The notes beneath the pieces are model-generated. The model saw only the letters and a list, made by a program, of their open reading frames with translations. It was not told the origin of the DNA and made no database searches. A stretch of 18,991 nucleotides of DNA from Geopsychrobacter sp. (GTDB taxonomy: Bacteria > Desulfobacterota > Desulfuromonadia > Desulfuromonadales > Geopsychrobacteraceae). The position numbers and the translations under genes are program-made. How positions within the stretch are numbered: the stretch's first letter is position 1; every line of letters begins with the position of its first letter. Below are positions 1-6,277 of the stretch, piece by piece. The stretch lies in contig JAUXIR010000003.1 of the NCBI GenBank assembly GCA_030620915.1, positions 1 to 18,991 on the forward strand. The letters are read 5' to 3'.

Positions 1-380
1 CATCACCCAATGTCAGCATGATCATGGGCAGCGTCGCCCCGCGCTATCTCGGTATCGCCTCCGGGCTCAACAGCACCATGCGCACCATGGGCATGATGAC
101 CAGCATGATGATCATCACCCTGATCTTTTCGATGCTGATGCACGGCCAGCCGGTCACCCTCGAAACCCAACCGGCTTTTTTAAGCAGCATGCGCCTCGCG
201 CTGCTGGTTTTCTGTGGGCTGTGCGTAATCGGCATCGGCTGCTCGCTGGGCCGAGTGCGGTGTAATGCGATGCCGGACTTGTCCAACCCAACGAGAACCG
301 AAAAAGAACAAAATCAGAACATCAAAACCTTATCTCACGCAGAGACGCAGAGTCGCGGAGAAGTGCAAGGCAGAAACTAA
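1..380 (+). CDS. MFS transporter, drug-efflux (DHA2-like) family, C-terminal fragment
   Basis: Only the 3' end is in the window; the frame is open from base 3 and stops with TAA at 378-380. The visible part starts in a loop and contains GSVAPRYLGIASGLNSTMRT, which resembles the conserved segment before the late helices of EmrB/QacA-type (14-helix) MFS exporters. Two hydrophobic helices follow (about MMTSMMIITLIFSML and LALLVFCGLCVIGIGC). Such proteins are inner-membrane proton antiporters for drugs or other small molecules; the substrate cannot be told. The last 35 or so residues are polar and unlike a transporter: they are partly encoded by a degenerate inverted repeat (see 332-436), so the natural C-terminus was probably shorter. 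Family is fairly sure, subfamily less so. Confidence 0.72.
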   Translation, partial: SPNVSMIMGSVAPRYLGIASGLNSTMRTMGMMTSMMIITLIFSMLMHGQPVTLETQPAFLSSMRLALLVFCGLCVIGIGCSLGRVRCNAMPDLSNPTRTEKEQNQNIKTLSHAETQSRGEVQGRN

Positions 381-436
381 GATCTGGGTTTAGCTCAGTG
401 TTTCTTTGAACTCAGCGTTTTCTAGAGAGTGAGAGA
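332..436. repeat. Degenerate inverted-repeat element at the end of the MFS gene
   Basis: The left arm (about 332-363) has the CTCACGCAGAGACGCAGAG pattern with a roughly 9-base period. The right arm (about 402-436) is an imperfect reverse complement of it: it ends in GTGAGA and contains ACTCAGCGTTT and TTCTTTGA. From memory, similar 'CACGCAGAGACGCAGAG' palindromes are scattered between genes in many environmental proteobacterial genomes; no database was searched. The left arm lies in frame inside the MFS gene and encodes the odd tail SHAETQSRGE. A small non-autonomous mobile or REP-like element is the likeliest explanation. Confidence 0.5.
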
Positions 437-559
437 CGTTCATAAAGATTATTCTCTGATCAGCCGAACTGTTTCGGGCGGTGAACCCTTACGTAGCAAC
501 TTAAGGCGAGTCGGAAGGGGAAGAACGAACAGAAATGCTACCGGCAAGCAACCAAATCC

Positions 560-587
560 TTGACAGTAGTGGTCCGAGTTGTAAAAT
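560..587 (+). promoter_or_regulatory. Promoter-like sequence pointing into the csd4-like gene (antisense)
   Basis: TTGACA at 560-565 and TAAAAT at 582-587 are separated by 16 bases, close to the sigma-70 consensus. It points on the plus strand, so transcription would run antisense to the 3' end of the minus-strand peptidase gene. No plus-strand gene follows for 1.5 kb, so it either drives an antisense or small RNA or is a chance match. Confidence 0.3.
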
Positions 588-1955
588 TTAATGCGCCGGA
601 AAACCTTTTAATTCGTGGCCGTCCTCTAGGTTAGTCCTGGCCAGCAGTTTAACTTTTTGTTGAACGGCGCGAAAATCGATCAGCAACATCCCCGCAAATT
701 TATCATTGCGATAAACCTCTACACGGAAAATCTTGCCCCCCTTATCGATGGAGTAGCGGGAGATAATATCTTTTTTCCTGACCCTGAGGCCCTTTTCATT
801 GCGCACGCCTTTTCTGGTGAAGCCAATAATATTGACGCGGTAACCAGGCGGGGTGTCGACCAGAAAACTCTTCTCCACCGACACAATCGAACCCATTTCA
901 AATTCTCGGGACAACCCATCAACCGTCACCCGAACCGAATCCAGACTGTCGTCATATTCAAAATACTGCGGGCGTAAAAAACCCATCCGATTATTGCCAT
1001 AGTGAATGCGGTATTTATTCCGGTAGGGCAGCACCGCCACCAGGGGGTTGTCTGAATCAAACTCCAGCTTGGCCCCTTTCTTCAGGGGAACATAGTTCAG
1101 CTGCGCGCGGATATCTGAGATATCCAGCTGAATTTTATGATCATTCAAGGCAACCAGGATATCCTGATTGAGAGCCTGCTTAACCCCCTGCGGGCTCAGC
1201 TCAAAATCTCTACGGAATGATATCCCCAGCTCCTTCATGTAGGCTTCGAGAAACAGCAGATGATAATAAACCCGGACATTGGTGCGAAAACTCTTACTCG
1301 CTTCGATACCGAAGGCCGGCTTGTTGTTTTCAATCGCAAAAAAGGTCAGGGTCTGGCTCATCTGCGGATCTTCCAAGCGCGTACGGGTATTCTTCAGGTT
1401 GAAGCGATGGGCCGGATCGATCAGTCCCTGGTTGGCCTGTTGCGTGACCCTTTGCCCGATCTCCGCAAGGGCGCCGAAAGGAACCCCCGCCAATCGACTC
1501 TGATCGATGATGCAGCTCTGCCCCCAGCGATCAGGATTGTGCAGGCGGTCGACATAGCTGGTTCTGTAGAAACCACTGCCATCGTGCAGGTTGAGAACCA
1601 GGTCGACCTGCGGATCGGTGATGATGGTTTTAATTTCTTCGACAAGATGATACTCGGGATCTGATTTTGACAGGAAATCAAATTTGCGGTTCATATCCCC
1701 GTGGATACCGCGGGAACGCTTGATGATACTGGCGAAATTCAGATTCGGAACAATCCACAGGGTCCCCTTTGCAATCCGGTAACGCGTGGCCAGCAGAGCC
1801 GCAGCATTGAACCCGCCCGGTTCATCTCCCTGAATGCCACCGATCACCAGCAGGGTGTTTCCGACGTCACCCTGTTTTTTCATCAGGTCGAATTCCATCC
1901 CCAGAACGCCACCTGGGGTCAGCATCAACAGCAAACAAAACAGGTATACTTTCAT
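588..1955 (-). CDS. Csd4-like M99 family peptidoglycan DL-carboxypeptidase (cell-shape enzyme)
   Basis: 455 residues. An N-terminal signal peptide (about residues 1-19, MKVYLFCLLLMLTPGGVLG) directs it to the periplasm. The catalytic domain resembles Helicobacter pylori Csd4 and Campylobacter Pgp1, which trim muropeptide tripeptides to dipeptides and set helical or curved cell shape. Visible motifs: IQGDEPGGFNA with the unusual Gln zinc ligand (Q42) and Glu (E45), RGIHGDMNRKF (about 82-92), the third ligand in NLHDGSGFY (H124), YHLKNTRT-like FNLKNTRTR, and the candidate catalytic Glu in AFGIEASKS (E218). A Csd4-like C-terminal region follows (RDFELSPQGV, YGNNRMGFL, SLDKG-like SIDKGGKIFRVEVYRNDKFAGM). 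ATG at 1953-1955 is preferred over an adjacent TTG at 1956-1958 because an AGGA lies 8 bases upstream of it. It is transcribed alone, and no terminator is visible after the stop. The family call is strong; whether it shapes this cell is inference. Confidence 0.88.
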   Translation of the reverse strand: MKVYLFCLLLMLTPGGVLGMEFDLMKKQGDVGNTLLVIGGIQGDEPGGFNAAALLATRYRIAKGTLWIVPNLNFASIIKRSRGIHGDMNRKFDFLSKSDPEYHLVEEIKTIITDPQVDLVLNLHDGSGFYRTSYVDRLHNPDRWGQSCIIDQSRLAGVPFGALAEIGQRVTQQANQGLIDPAHRFNLKNTRTRLEDPQMSQTLTFFAIENNKPAFGIEASKSFRTNVRVYYHLLFLEAYMKELGISFRRDFELSPQGVKQALNQDILVALNDHKIQLDISDIRAQLNYVPLKKGAKLEFDSDNPLVAVLPYRNKYRIHYGNNRMGFLRPQYFEYDDSLDSVRVTVDGLSREFEMGSIVSVEKSFLVDTPPGYRVNIIGFTRKGVRNEKGLRVRKKDIISRYSIDKGGKIFRVEVYRNDKFAGMLLIDFRAVQQKVKLLARTNLEDGHELKGFPAH

Positions 1956-2121
1956 CAATAAATTCCTGCCGTTAAAAATAAATGCGACACGGACTCAGGT
2001 TATCAGCTTCGGAGCAGACATAGTGAAACATACCTCATCTGACGGCTGTCCGGGCATAAAAAATATGGGTTCTACCAACGGATTTGCAGTTGGTTCATGG
2101 GAATAGTCTGACAAACTCCGA

Positions 2122-2127
2122 TATAAT
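2122..2127 (+). promoter_or_regulatory. Possible -10 box upstream of the DJ-1/PfpI gene
   Basis: A perfect TATAAT lies 24 bases before the start codon of the next gene. At 17-base spacing the -35 position (about 2099-2104, GGGAAT) is poor, so this is a weak promoter, an activator-dependent one or a coincidence. Confidence 0.3.
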
Positions 2128-2151
2128 GATTATCCAACAAAGGAGACCATT

Positions 2152-2832
2152 ATGAAGATCCTCATGCTACTCACATCACACGACCAACTCGGCGATACCG
2201 GGCAGAAAACCGGTTTCTGGCTCGAGGAGTTCGCCAGCCCTTACTATCTGTTCAAGGACGCGCAGGCCGAGATCACCCTGGCCTCTCCCAAGGGCGGCCA
2301 ACCGCCGCTCGACCCCAAGAGTGATGAGCCTGACTTCCAGACCGACGCGACCAAACGCTTCAGGGGTGACCGCGATGCTCAAGCAGCTTTAGCAAACACG
2401 CTGAAACTTTCGGAGATATCTCCAACCGATTACGATGCGGTCTTTTACCCTGGTGGCCATGGACCTCTCTGGGATCTAAGCGAAGATTCTGACTCGATTG
2501 CGCTGATCGAAACCATGCACGCTGCGGGCAAAACGGTGGCGGCCGTGTGTCATGCCCCGGCGGTGCTCAAAAACGCCAGGAACCCCGATGGCACGCCGCT
2601 GGTCAGTGGCAAGTCGGTAACCGGCTTCAGCAACAGCGAAGAAGCCGCAGTTCAACTGACCGAAATTGTGCCCTTTCTGCTGGAAGATGAGTTGAATGCG
2701 CTGGGGGCAAATTATTCGAAGAACGGGGACTGGCAACCCTACGCTCAGACTGACGGGAACCTGATAACCGGGCAGAACCCCGCATCGTCCGATCTGGTAG
2801 CGCGGGCAGTGCTCGAGCAGATCAGGAGATAA
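2152..2832 (+). CDS. DJ-1/PfpI family protein (type 1 glutamine amidotransferase-like, Hsp31-like)
   Basis: 226 residues in a single domain with the class I amidotransferase-like fold. The nucleophile elbow AAVCHAPAVL places the Cys at 133 followed by His134; the acidic partner is E25 or E26 in FWLEEFASPYYLF; the oxyanion-side loop is YPGGHGPLWDL (99-109). This pattern matches the Hsp31/YhbO-like branch, whose members act as glyoxalase III or deglycase, holdase chaperone or stress protein; the exact activity cannot be read here. AGGAG at 2141-2145 is well placed before ATG 2152. It appears monocistronic, flanked by divergent csd4-like and convergent pcm genes. It is probably cytoplasmic, as no signal peptide is seen. 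Confidence 0.88.
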   Translation: MKILMLLTSHDQLGDTGQKTGFWLEEFASPYYLFKDAQAEITLASPKGGQPPLDPKSDEPDFQTDATKRFRGDRDAQAALANTLKLSEISPTDYDAVFYPGGHGPLWDLSEDSDSIALIETMHAAGKTVAAVCHAPAVLKNARNPDGTPLVSGKSVTGFSNSEEAAVQLTEIVPFLLEDELNALGANYSKNGDWQPYAQTDGNLITGQNPASSDLVARAVLEQIRR

Positions 2833-2882
2833 CGGACCGATTCAGCAAGAATGGCCCTGACACCGACTGCGTAGTTTTCGCG

Positions 2883-2932
2883 AAAATAAAAAACGATCTA
2901 TGCGCGCTTGCAACACGCCGGGGTTTCAAGCG
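2883..2932 (-). terminator. Weak terminator candidate after pcm
   Basis: On the minus strand the arms CGCTTG and CAAGCG (2927-2932 and 2905-2910) overlap the pcm stop. They are followed about 11 bases later by a T-rich run (2884-2893). The stem is only 6 bp with a long loop, so it is a poor intrinsic terminator. Next to it, 2875-2886 is a perfect 12-base palindrome TTTTCGCGAAAA. Confidence 0.28.
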
Positions 2933-3603
2933 GCTCCGGCTTCCGTTTCGCCACCGGTCATCGGCACAAAAACCACCCCCAGTATATTCTGGGTATGGCA
3001 TATGCCCGCCGGATCTTTTTCGACCAGCATCAGCTCCTGGCGCTGGCCGGGAAAACCGACAGGGATGACCAGGCGTCCGCCAGGTTTTAGTTGAGTCAAC
3101 AGCGCTTTAGGCAGGTGGGTCGCGGCCGCGGTGATCAGGATGCCGTCAAAAGGAGCCTGCTCGGGCCAGCCGACATGTCCGTCGGCCGTTTTGACCTCAA
3201 CATTCCGGTAGCCGAGCCGCCTCAGGCCTGCGGCCGCCCGCTTCGCCAGAGCAGGGATAATCTCGAGACTGTAGACCTGGCCAACGACCCGTGAGAGGAT
3301 CGCGGCCTGATAGCCCGAGCCGGTGCCGATTTCAAGAACGCGATGCCCAGCTTGCGGATCAAGCAGGTCGGTCATCAGGGCAACAATGAAGGGCTGGGAG
3401 ATCGTTTGTCCCTCGCCGATCGGTAAAGGGTTGTTATCGAAGGCCTGATCATTTATCGCAGCGGGCACAAATCGATCGCGTGGCACCCCCGCCATCGCCT
3501 GCATAACCAGCGGATCGAACCTGAATCGTCCGGTCAACCGCCCGGTCAGTGCGGCCTCATTCTCGATGACCTGAAGCATCGTTTGAACCCTACTGCGTAG
3601 CAT
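2926..3603 (-). CDS. pcm: Protein-L-isoaspartate O-methyltransferase
   Basis: 225 residues. It uses S-adenosylmethionine to methylate isoaspartyl residues in aged proteins, which begins their repair to aspartate; it acts in the cytoplasm. Motif I of the SAM-binding Rossmann fold is VLEIGTGSGYQAA (89-101); post-I is VYSLEI with acidic E114. The family-specific GEGQTISQPFIVA (63-75) carries the substrate-side Ser69. PFDGILITAA and LKPGGRLVIPVG (about 172-183) are motif II/III. The length fits the family (about 205-225). A purine-rich GGAAGGGGG lies just upstream of ATG 3601-3603; an in-frame ATG at residue 9 is an alternative. It is convergent with the DJ-1/PfpI gene, a pairing that may be chance although both deal with protein damage. 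Confidence 0.93.
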   Translation of the reverse strand: MLRSRVQTMLQVIENEAALTGRLTGRFRFDPLVMQAMAGVPRDRFVPAAINDQAFDNNPLPIGEGQTISQPFIVALMTDLLDPQAGHRVLEIGTGSGYQAAILSRVVGQVYSLEIIPALAKRAAAGLRRLGYRNVEVKTADGHVGWPEQAPFDGILITAAATHLPKALLTQLKPGGRLVIPVGFPGQRQELMLVEKDPAGICHTQNILGVVFVPMTGGETEAGAA

Positions 3604-3870
3604 CGTACCGCCCCCTTCCCTCTTCTACCTAGATACTAGCAGTTTCCCGATTTACGGGTCGGCTGAAGCCCTCCCTTTCCTCAGCTGCTTCTGCGAATCC
3701 GCGCCACGTCACCCGAAAAACCCGGCAAGACCGATTTGAACAACATATCAGGCAGACTGGTCCTTGTTTGCGCCTAAAGGGAAACCGTTCCGTTAGATTG
3801 CCGGCCCCGAAACCCCATACTTGGGATGTTATGCGGTAAGGCCCCATTTATTAGAACTCCCATAACATAC

Positions 3871-3900
3871 TTGACGGCCACCGCATTAAAGTTTTATTAT
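3871..3900 (+). promoter_or_regulatory. Strong promoter-like sequence 270 bases upstream of cheV
   Basis: TTGACG (3871-3876) and TATTAT (3895-3900) with an 18-base spacer each match sigma-70 in five of six positions. The surroundings are AT-rich. It would start a transcript near 3907, giving cheV a leader of about 260 bases or making a separate small RNA. Confidence 0.4.
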
Positions 3901-4096
3901 TTTCCGTTCCATTAGCGTCAGCCAAGACAACAGCGTAAACCTTAGGACCATGCCAAAAATGGAGGGGAGACGTTCATAAGATTTACCTTTCATGCTTCTT
4001 TAACTCTCTGCTCTTCCCCTGATGCCCGAGTCGTGAAGTTGAATAAACTGGAAGGCTTGTAAACTTATGGTCGCCCCCCAGGGTCGCCTGTCCCAT

Positions 4097-4124
4097 TTGC
4101 CAAGCGCAAAATACTGAGTAAACT
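4097..4124 (+). promoter_or_regulatory. Promoter candidate proximal to cheV
   Basis: TTGCCA (4097-4102) and TAAACT (4119-4124) with a 16-base spacer sit about 45 bases before the cheV start. The -35 is a five-of-six match and the -10 is weaker. Confidence 0.35.
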
Positions 4125-4167
4125 ATGTAGGACGAATCAAATAATCCCGCCTTTAAGGAGTGACACG

Positions 4168-5133
4168 ATGAGTGGAGTGGAGAAACCGGATATCCTGCTG
4201 GAGAGTGGAACCAACGAGATGGAGATCATTGAATTCCATGTCGGAACTCAGCCGTTGGGGATCAATGTCCAGAAGCTGAAGGAGATCATCTCCTTCGACG
4301 AATCGGCCCTGACTTCCATTCCCGAGAGCGATCCGGCGATGCTCGGCACCCTGTTGCTACGTGGTGCCACCATCCCGCTGATCGATTTAAAACTGCACCT
4401 GAAGCAACGCCAGCAGAAGGAGCAGACCGAGGATACGCGACCGGTGGTGCTGGTCTGTGAGTTCAATCATCGCACCAACGGTTTCAAGATCGACGGGGTC
4501 AACCAGATCCACCGGGTCTCCTGGAGCGATGTCGAGCCGCTTGCGCCCTTTATCAGTCAGTTCAAGCCCCGCTTTACCGGCAGTATCCATATCGAAGACC
4601 GCGAAATTCTGCTCCTCGATCTGGAGCATATCATCGGGGAATTCGACCCTGAGTCGGTTCTCGGTGAATCTGAGGAGATCGAAAGCACACAAGAGGACAA
4701 GGGGAACTCCGCACGCCGTAAGCAGGTCAAGGTGTTGATGGCCGAGGATTCTTCCATCATCCGCACCAGCATCGAAAAGGTGCTGCGTGGAGCCGGTTTC
4801 GATGGCCTGGAGGTGTTTGTCGATGGTGAAGAGTGCTATCAACGAATCCTGCAGCTTAAACAGCAGGCCGATGAGGCGGGTGAGGATATTCGCCACCATT
4901 TAAATTTGATAATCAGTGACATAGAAATGCCGAAGATGGACGGCCTGACGCTTTGTCGCAAGGTCAAAGAAGAGTTGGGCTATAAGCATCTGCCGGTGCT
5001 GCTCTTCTCCTCGCTGATCAATCCACCAATGGAGGTCAAGTGCGACTCGGTAGGCGCCGATGGCTATGCCGCCAAACCCGAGATCGCCAAGCTGATCGAG
5101 ATGATGGACCGTTTTATTGAAATCAAACCTTAG
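4168..5133 (+). CDS. cheV: Chemotaxis coupling/adaptor protein CheV (CheW domain plus receiver)
   Basis: 321 residues. The N-terminal CheW-like domain (about 15-160) contains IIEFHVGTQPLGINVQKLKEII and LLLRGATIPLIDLKLHL. A linker rich in Glu and Ser (160-185) leads to a response-regulator receiver domain (about 187-318). Receiver residues: acidic pocket E193/D194 (LMAEDSS), phospho-acceptor D251 (IISDIEMPKMDG), S281 and K303 (AAKP). CheV couples chemoreceptors to CheA and tunes or sinks phosphate. No che genes are adjacent, so it is an orphan acting with a chemotaxis system elsewhere. AAGGAG at 4154-4159 supports ATG 4168. A 7-bp perfect hairpin GGCTGTC-CAC-GACAGCC (5136-5152) just after the stop lacks a U-tract. 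Confidence 0.94.
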   Translation: MSGVEKPDILLESGTNEMEIIEFHVGTQPLGINVQKLKEIISFDESALTSIPESDPAMLGTLLLRGATIPLIDLKLHLKQRQQKEQTEDTRPVVLVCEFNHRTNGFKIDGVNQIHRVSWSDVEPLAPFISQFKPRFTGSIHIEDREILLLDLEHIIGEFDPESVLGESEEIESTQEDKGNSARRKQVKVLMAEDSSIIRTSIEKVLRGAGFDGLEVFVDGEECYQRILQLKQQADEAGEDIRHHLNLIISDIEMPKMDGLTLCRKVKEELGYKHLPVLLFSSLINPPMEVKCDSVGADGYAAKPEIAKLIEMMDRFIEIKP

Positions 5134-5135
5134 TC

Positions 5136-5152
5136 GGCTGTCCACGACAGCC
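5136..5152 (+). other. Short perfect stem-loop after cheV
   Basis: A 7-bp perfect stem with a 3-base loop begins 2 bases after the cheV stop. No T-run follows directly; the nearest is a TTTT about 20 bases on. It may help end or protect the cheV mRNA. Confidence 0.35.
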
Positions 5153-5192
5153 CGCAGAAGGCCGCAGCTTTTATCATTGATCGACCGTTAGT

Positions 5193-5233
5193 AGAGTGGG
5201 GCAGGCTATTTGATATGTAGTCTGCCCCACTCT
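5193..5233. repeat. Long inverted repeat / hairpin between cheV and the DUF362 gene
   Basis: The arms 5193-5208 (AGAGTGGGGCAGGCTA) and 5218-5233 (TAGTCTGCCCCACTCT) pair over 16 bp with one G-U (or mismatch on DNA), around a 9-base loop. Neither strand has a U-tract after it, so it is not a standard intrinsic terminator. It lies about 60 bases after cheV and 97 bases before the DUF362 start. It could be an mRNA-stabilising structure, an attenuator in the leader of the DUF362 gene, or a protein-binding palindrome. Confidence 0.6.
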
Positions 5234-5329
5234 CACTCCCCCACCAAGCACTGCCGTTATCCCCCCTGTAACTTGTCCGCAGCAATCAACAATGTTAATT
5301 TGAGCCTTTCCCCACCTGAGGAACACCGA

Positions 5330-6127
5330 ATGTCCCAAGCCTGTGCCTGCTGCGATTTTGTCAGTTATCAGCAAAGTCTGCCATCTCTGCTCGACGGCAT
5401 CGGAGCAGCGGAGGTCCTAAGCCGGCAGACAAAGATCTTGCTCAAGCCCAACCTGGTCAATACCTCGCCACCACCAATCACCCTGCCCCTGGCCGCGATG
5501 GAAGTGCTGGTCAAATATATCCGGGCCTGCAGTGACGCCGAACTGGTCATCGGCGAAGGCACAGGGCTGACCGACAAAACCAGCTTCGACATCTTTAGCC
5601 ACCACGGCTACGACAAGCTGGCGCAGCGCTACGAGATTGAACTGATCGACCTGAACGAAGCAGAAAACATCCGCCTGAGCAACGATGACTGCCAGGTTTT
5701 CCCGGAGTTCTACCTGCCGAAACTGGCGTTCGAAACATTTATCATCTCTTTCCCCAGCCTTAAAGCCCACAGTCTGGCCGATGTCACCCTGTCGATGAAA
5801 AACATGATGGGCTTTCCCTCGCACCATCACTACCAGCAGGGCGGCCAGTGGAAAAAATCGGCCTTCCATCGCCAGATGCACCGTTCGATCTTCGAACTGA
5901 ACCGCTACCGCAAACCGGATCTTTCGATCATCGACGCCAGCATCGGCATGGCCGAACATCACCTGGGCGGCCCGATCTGCGAGCCGCCGGTCAACAAGCT
6001 GGTGGCTGGCTTCGACCCGGTTGCGGTCGATGCTGCAGGTGCGCAACTGCTGGGTTTTGACTGGCGACAGGTTGAATACATCCGCATGGCTGATGGGATT
6101 CTGGGAGATGCAGAGCCGAACCCTTGA
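5330..6127 (+). CDS. DUF362 domain-containing protein
   Basis: 265 residues, function unknown. DUF362 hallmarks are visible: ILLKPNLVN (36-44), the acidic loop AELVIGEGTGL (70-80), the Lys-centred FPSLKAHSLADVTLSMKNMMG (141-161) and DPVAVDAAGAQLLGFD (229-244). Many DUF362 proteins carry a C-terminal 4Fe-4S ferredoxin domain; this one ends without it, although it has an N-terminal CACC (residues 5-8) of unknown meaning. The frame is open further upstream to a TTG at 5210 inside the hairpin loop. ATG 5330 is chosen because GAGGA (5318-5322) is ideally spaced and homology begins there. It is 150 bases upstream of the MYG1-like gene on the same strand. Confidence 0.85.
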   Translation: MSQACACCDFVSYQQSLPSLLDGIGAAEVLSRQTKILLKPNLVNTSPPPITLPLAAMEVLVKYIRACSDAELVIGEGTGLTDKTSFDIFSHHGYDKLAQRYEIELIDLNEAENIRLSNDDCQVFPEFYLPKLAFETFIISFPSLKAHSLADVTLSMKNMMGFPSHHHYQQGGQWKKSAFHRQMHRSIFELNRYRKPDLSIIDASIGMAEHHLGGPICEPPVNKLVAGFDPVAVDAAGAQLLGFDWRQVEYIRMADGILGDAEPNP

Positions 6128-6277
6128 AGTTCTATGGGAATCAAATCCAAATCTGTTAAGCTACGAAAGGGATATCCCAACCAAGGGCACCCTGATAGAT
6201 TTTGATCTGAAGGCCGGGAGCAAACGGCAGCTAGAGGCTTGCAAAACACAACAACCACCCTTAAGAGAATTGACCTA

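Larger units (their letters stand above)
3604..4167. other. 564-base gene-free stretch between pcm and cheV
   Basis: No convincing reading frame is present: the longest (3629-3847, minus) has no recognisable domain and low-complexity composition. The stretch contains two promoter-like sites on the plus strand (3871-3900 and 4097-4124). It also has a short inverted pair ATGTTATG / CATAACAT (centred near 3848), the word CATACTTG twice about 50 bases apart, and a 13-base word GAGACGTTCATAA (3967-3979) that also occurs at 433-445. I see no tRNA or known riboswitch core. It is long for this gene-dense region. Confidence 0.6.

Noticed and set aside
1834..2106. 90-residue plus-strand frame over the csd4-like start region
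   Set aside because: It overlaps a well-supported gene on the other strand, has no domain and no good ribosome site.
2875..2886. 12-base palindrome TTTTCGCGAAAA as an operator
   Set aside because: It lies between two convergent gene ends, where no promoter is expected; kept only as part of the pcm terminator note.
3629..3847. 72-residue minus-strand frame in the pcm-cheV gap
   Set aside because: No recognisable motif, no ribosome site, composition like non-coding DNA.
4068..4090. Direct repeat GGTCGCC twice at 13-base spacing before cheV
   Set aside because: Seven-base units in a C/G-rich stretch are expected by chance; no third copy.
4387..4899. 170-residue minus-strand frame inside cheV
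   Set aside because: Fully antisense to a gene with intact CheW and receiver motifs; a codon-structure shadow.
5210..5329. Upstream TTG start adding 40 residues to the DUF362 protein
   Set aside because: It would begin in the loop of the hairpin and the added residues do not resemble the family; ATG 5330 has an ideal ribosome site.
6128..6277. Possible 23-codon frame (ATG 6134) between the DUF362 and MYG1-like genes
   Set aside because: No ribosome site and no similarity that I recognise; too short to support.
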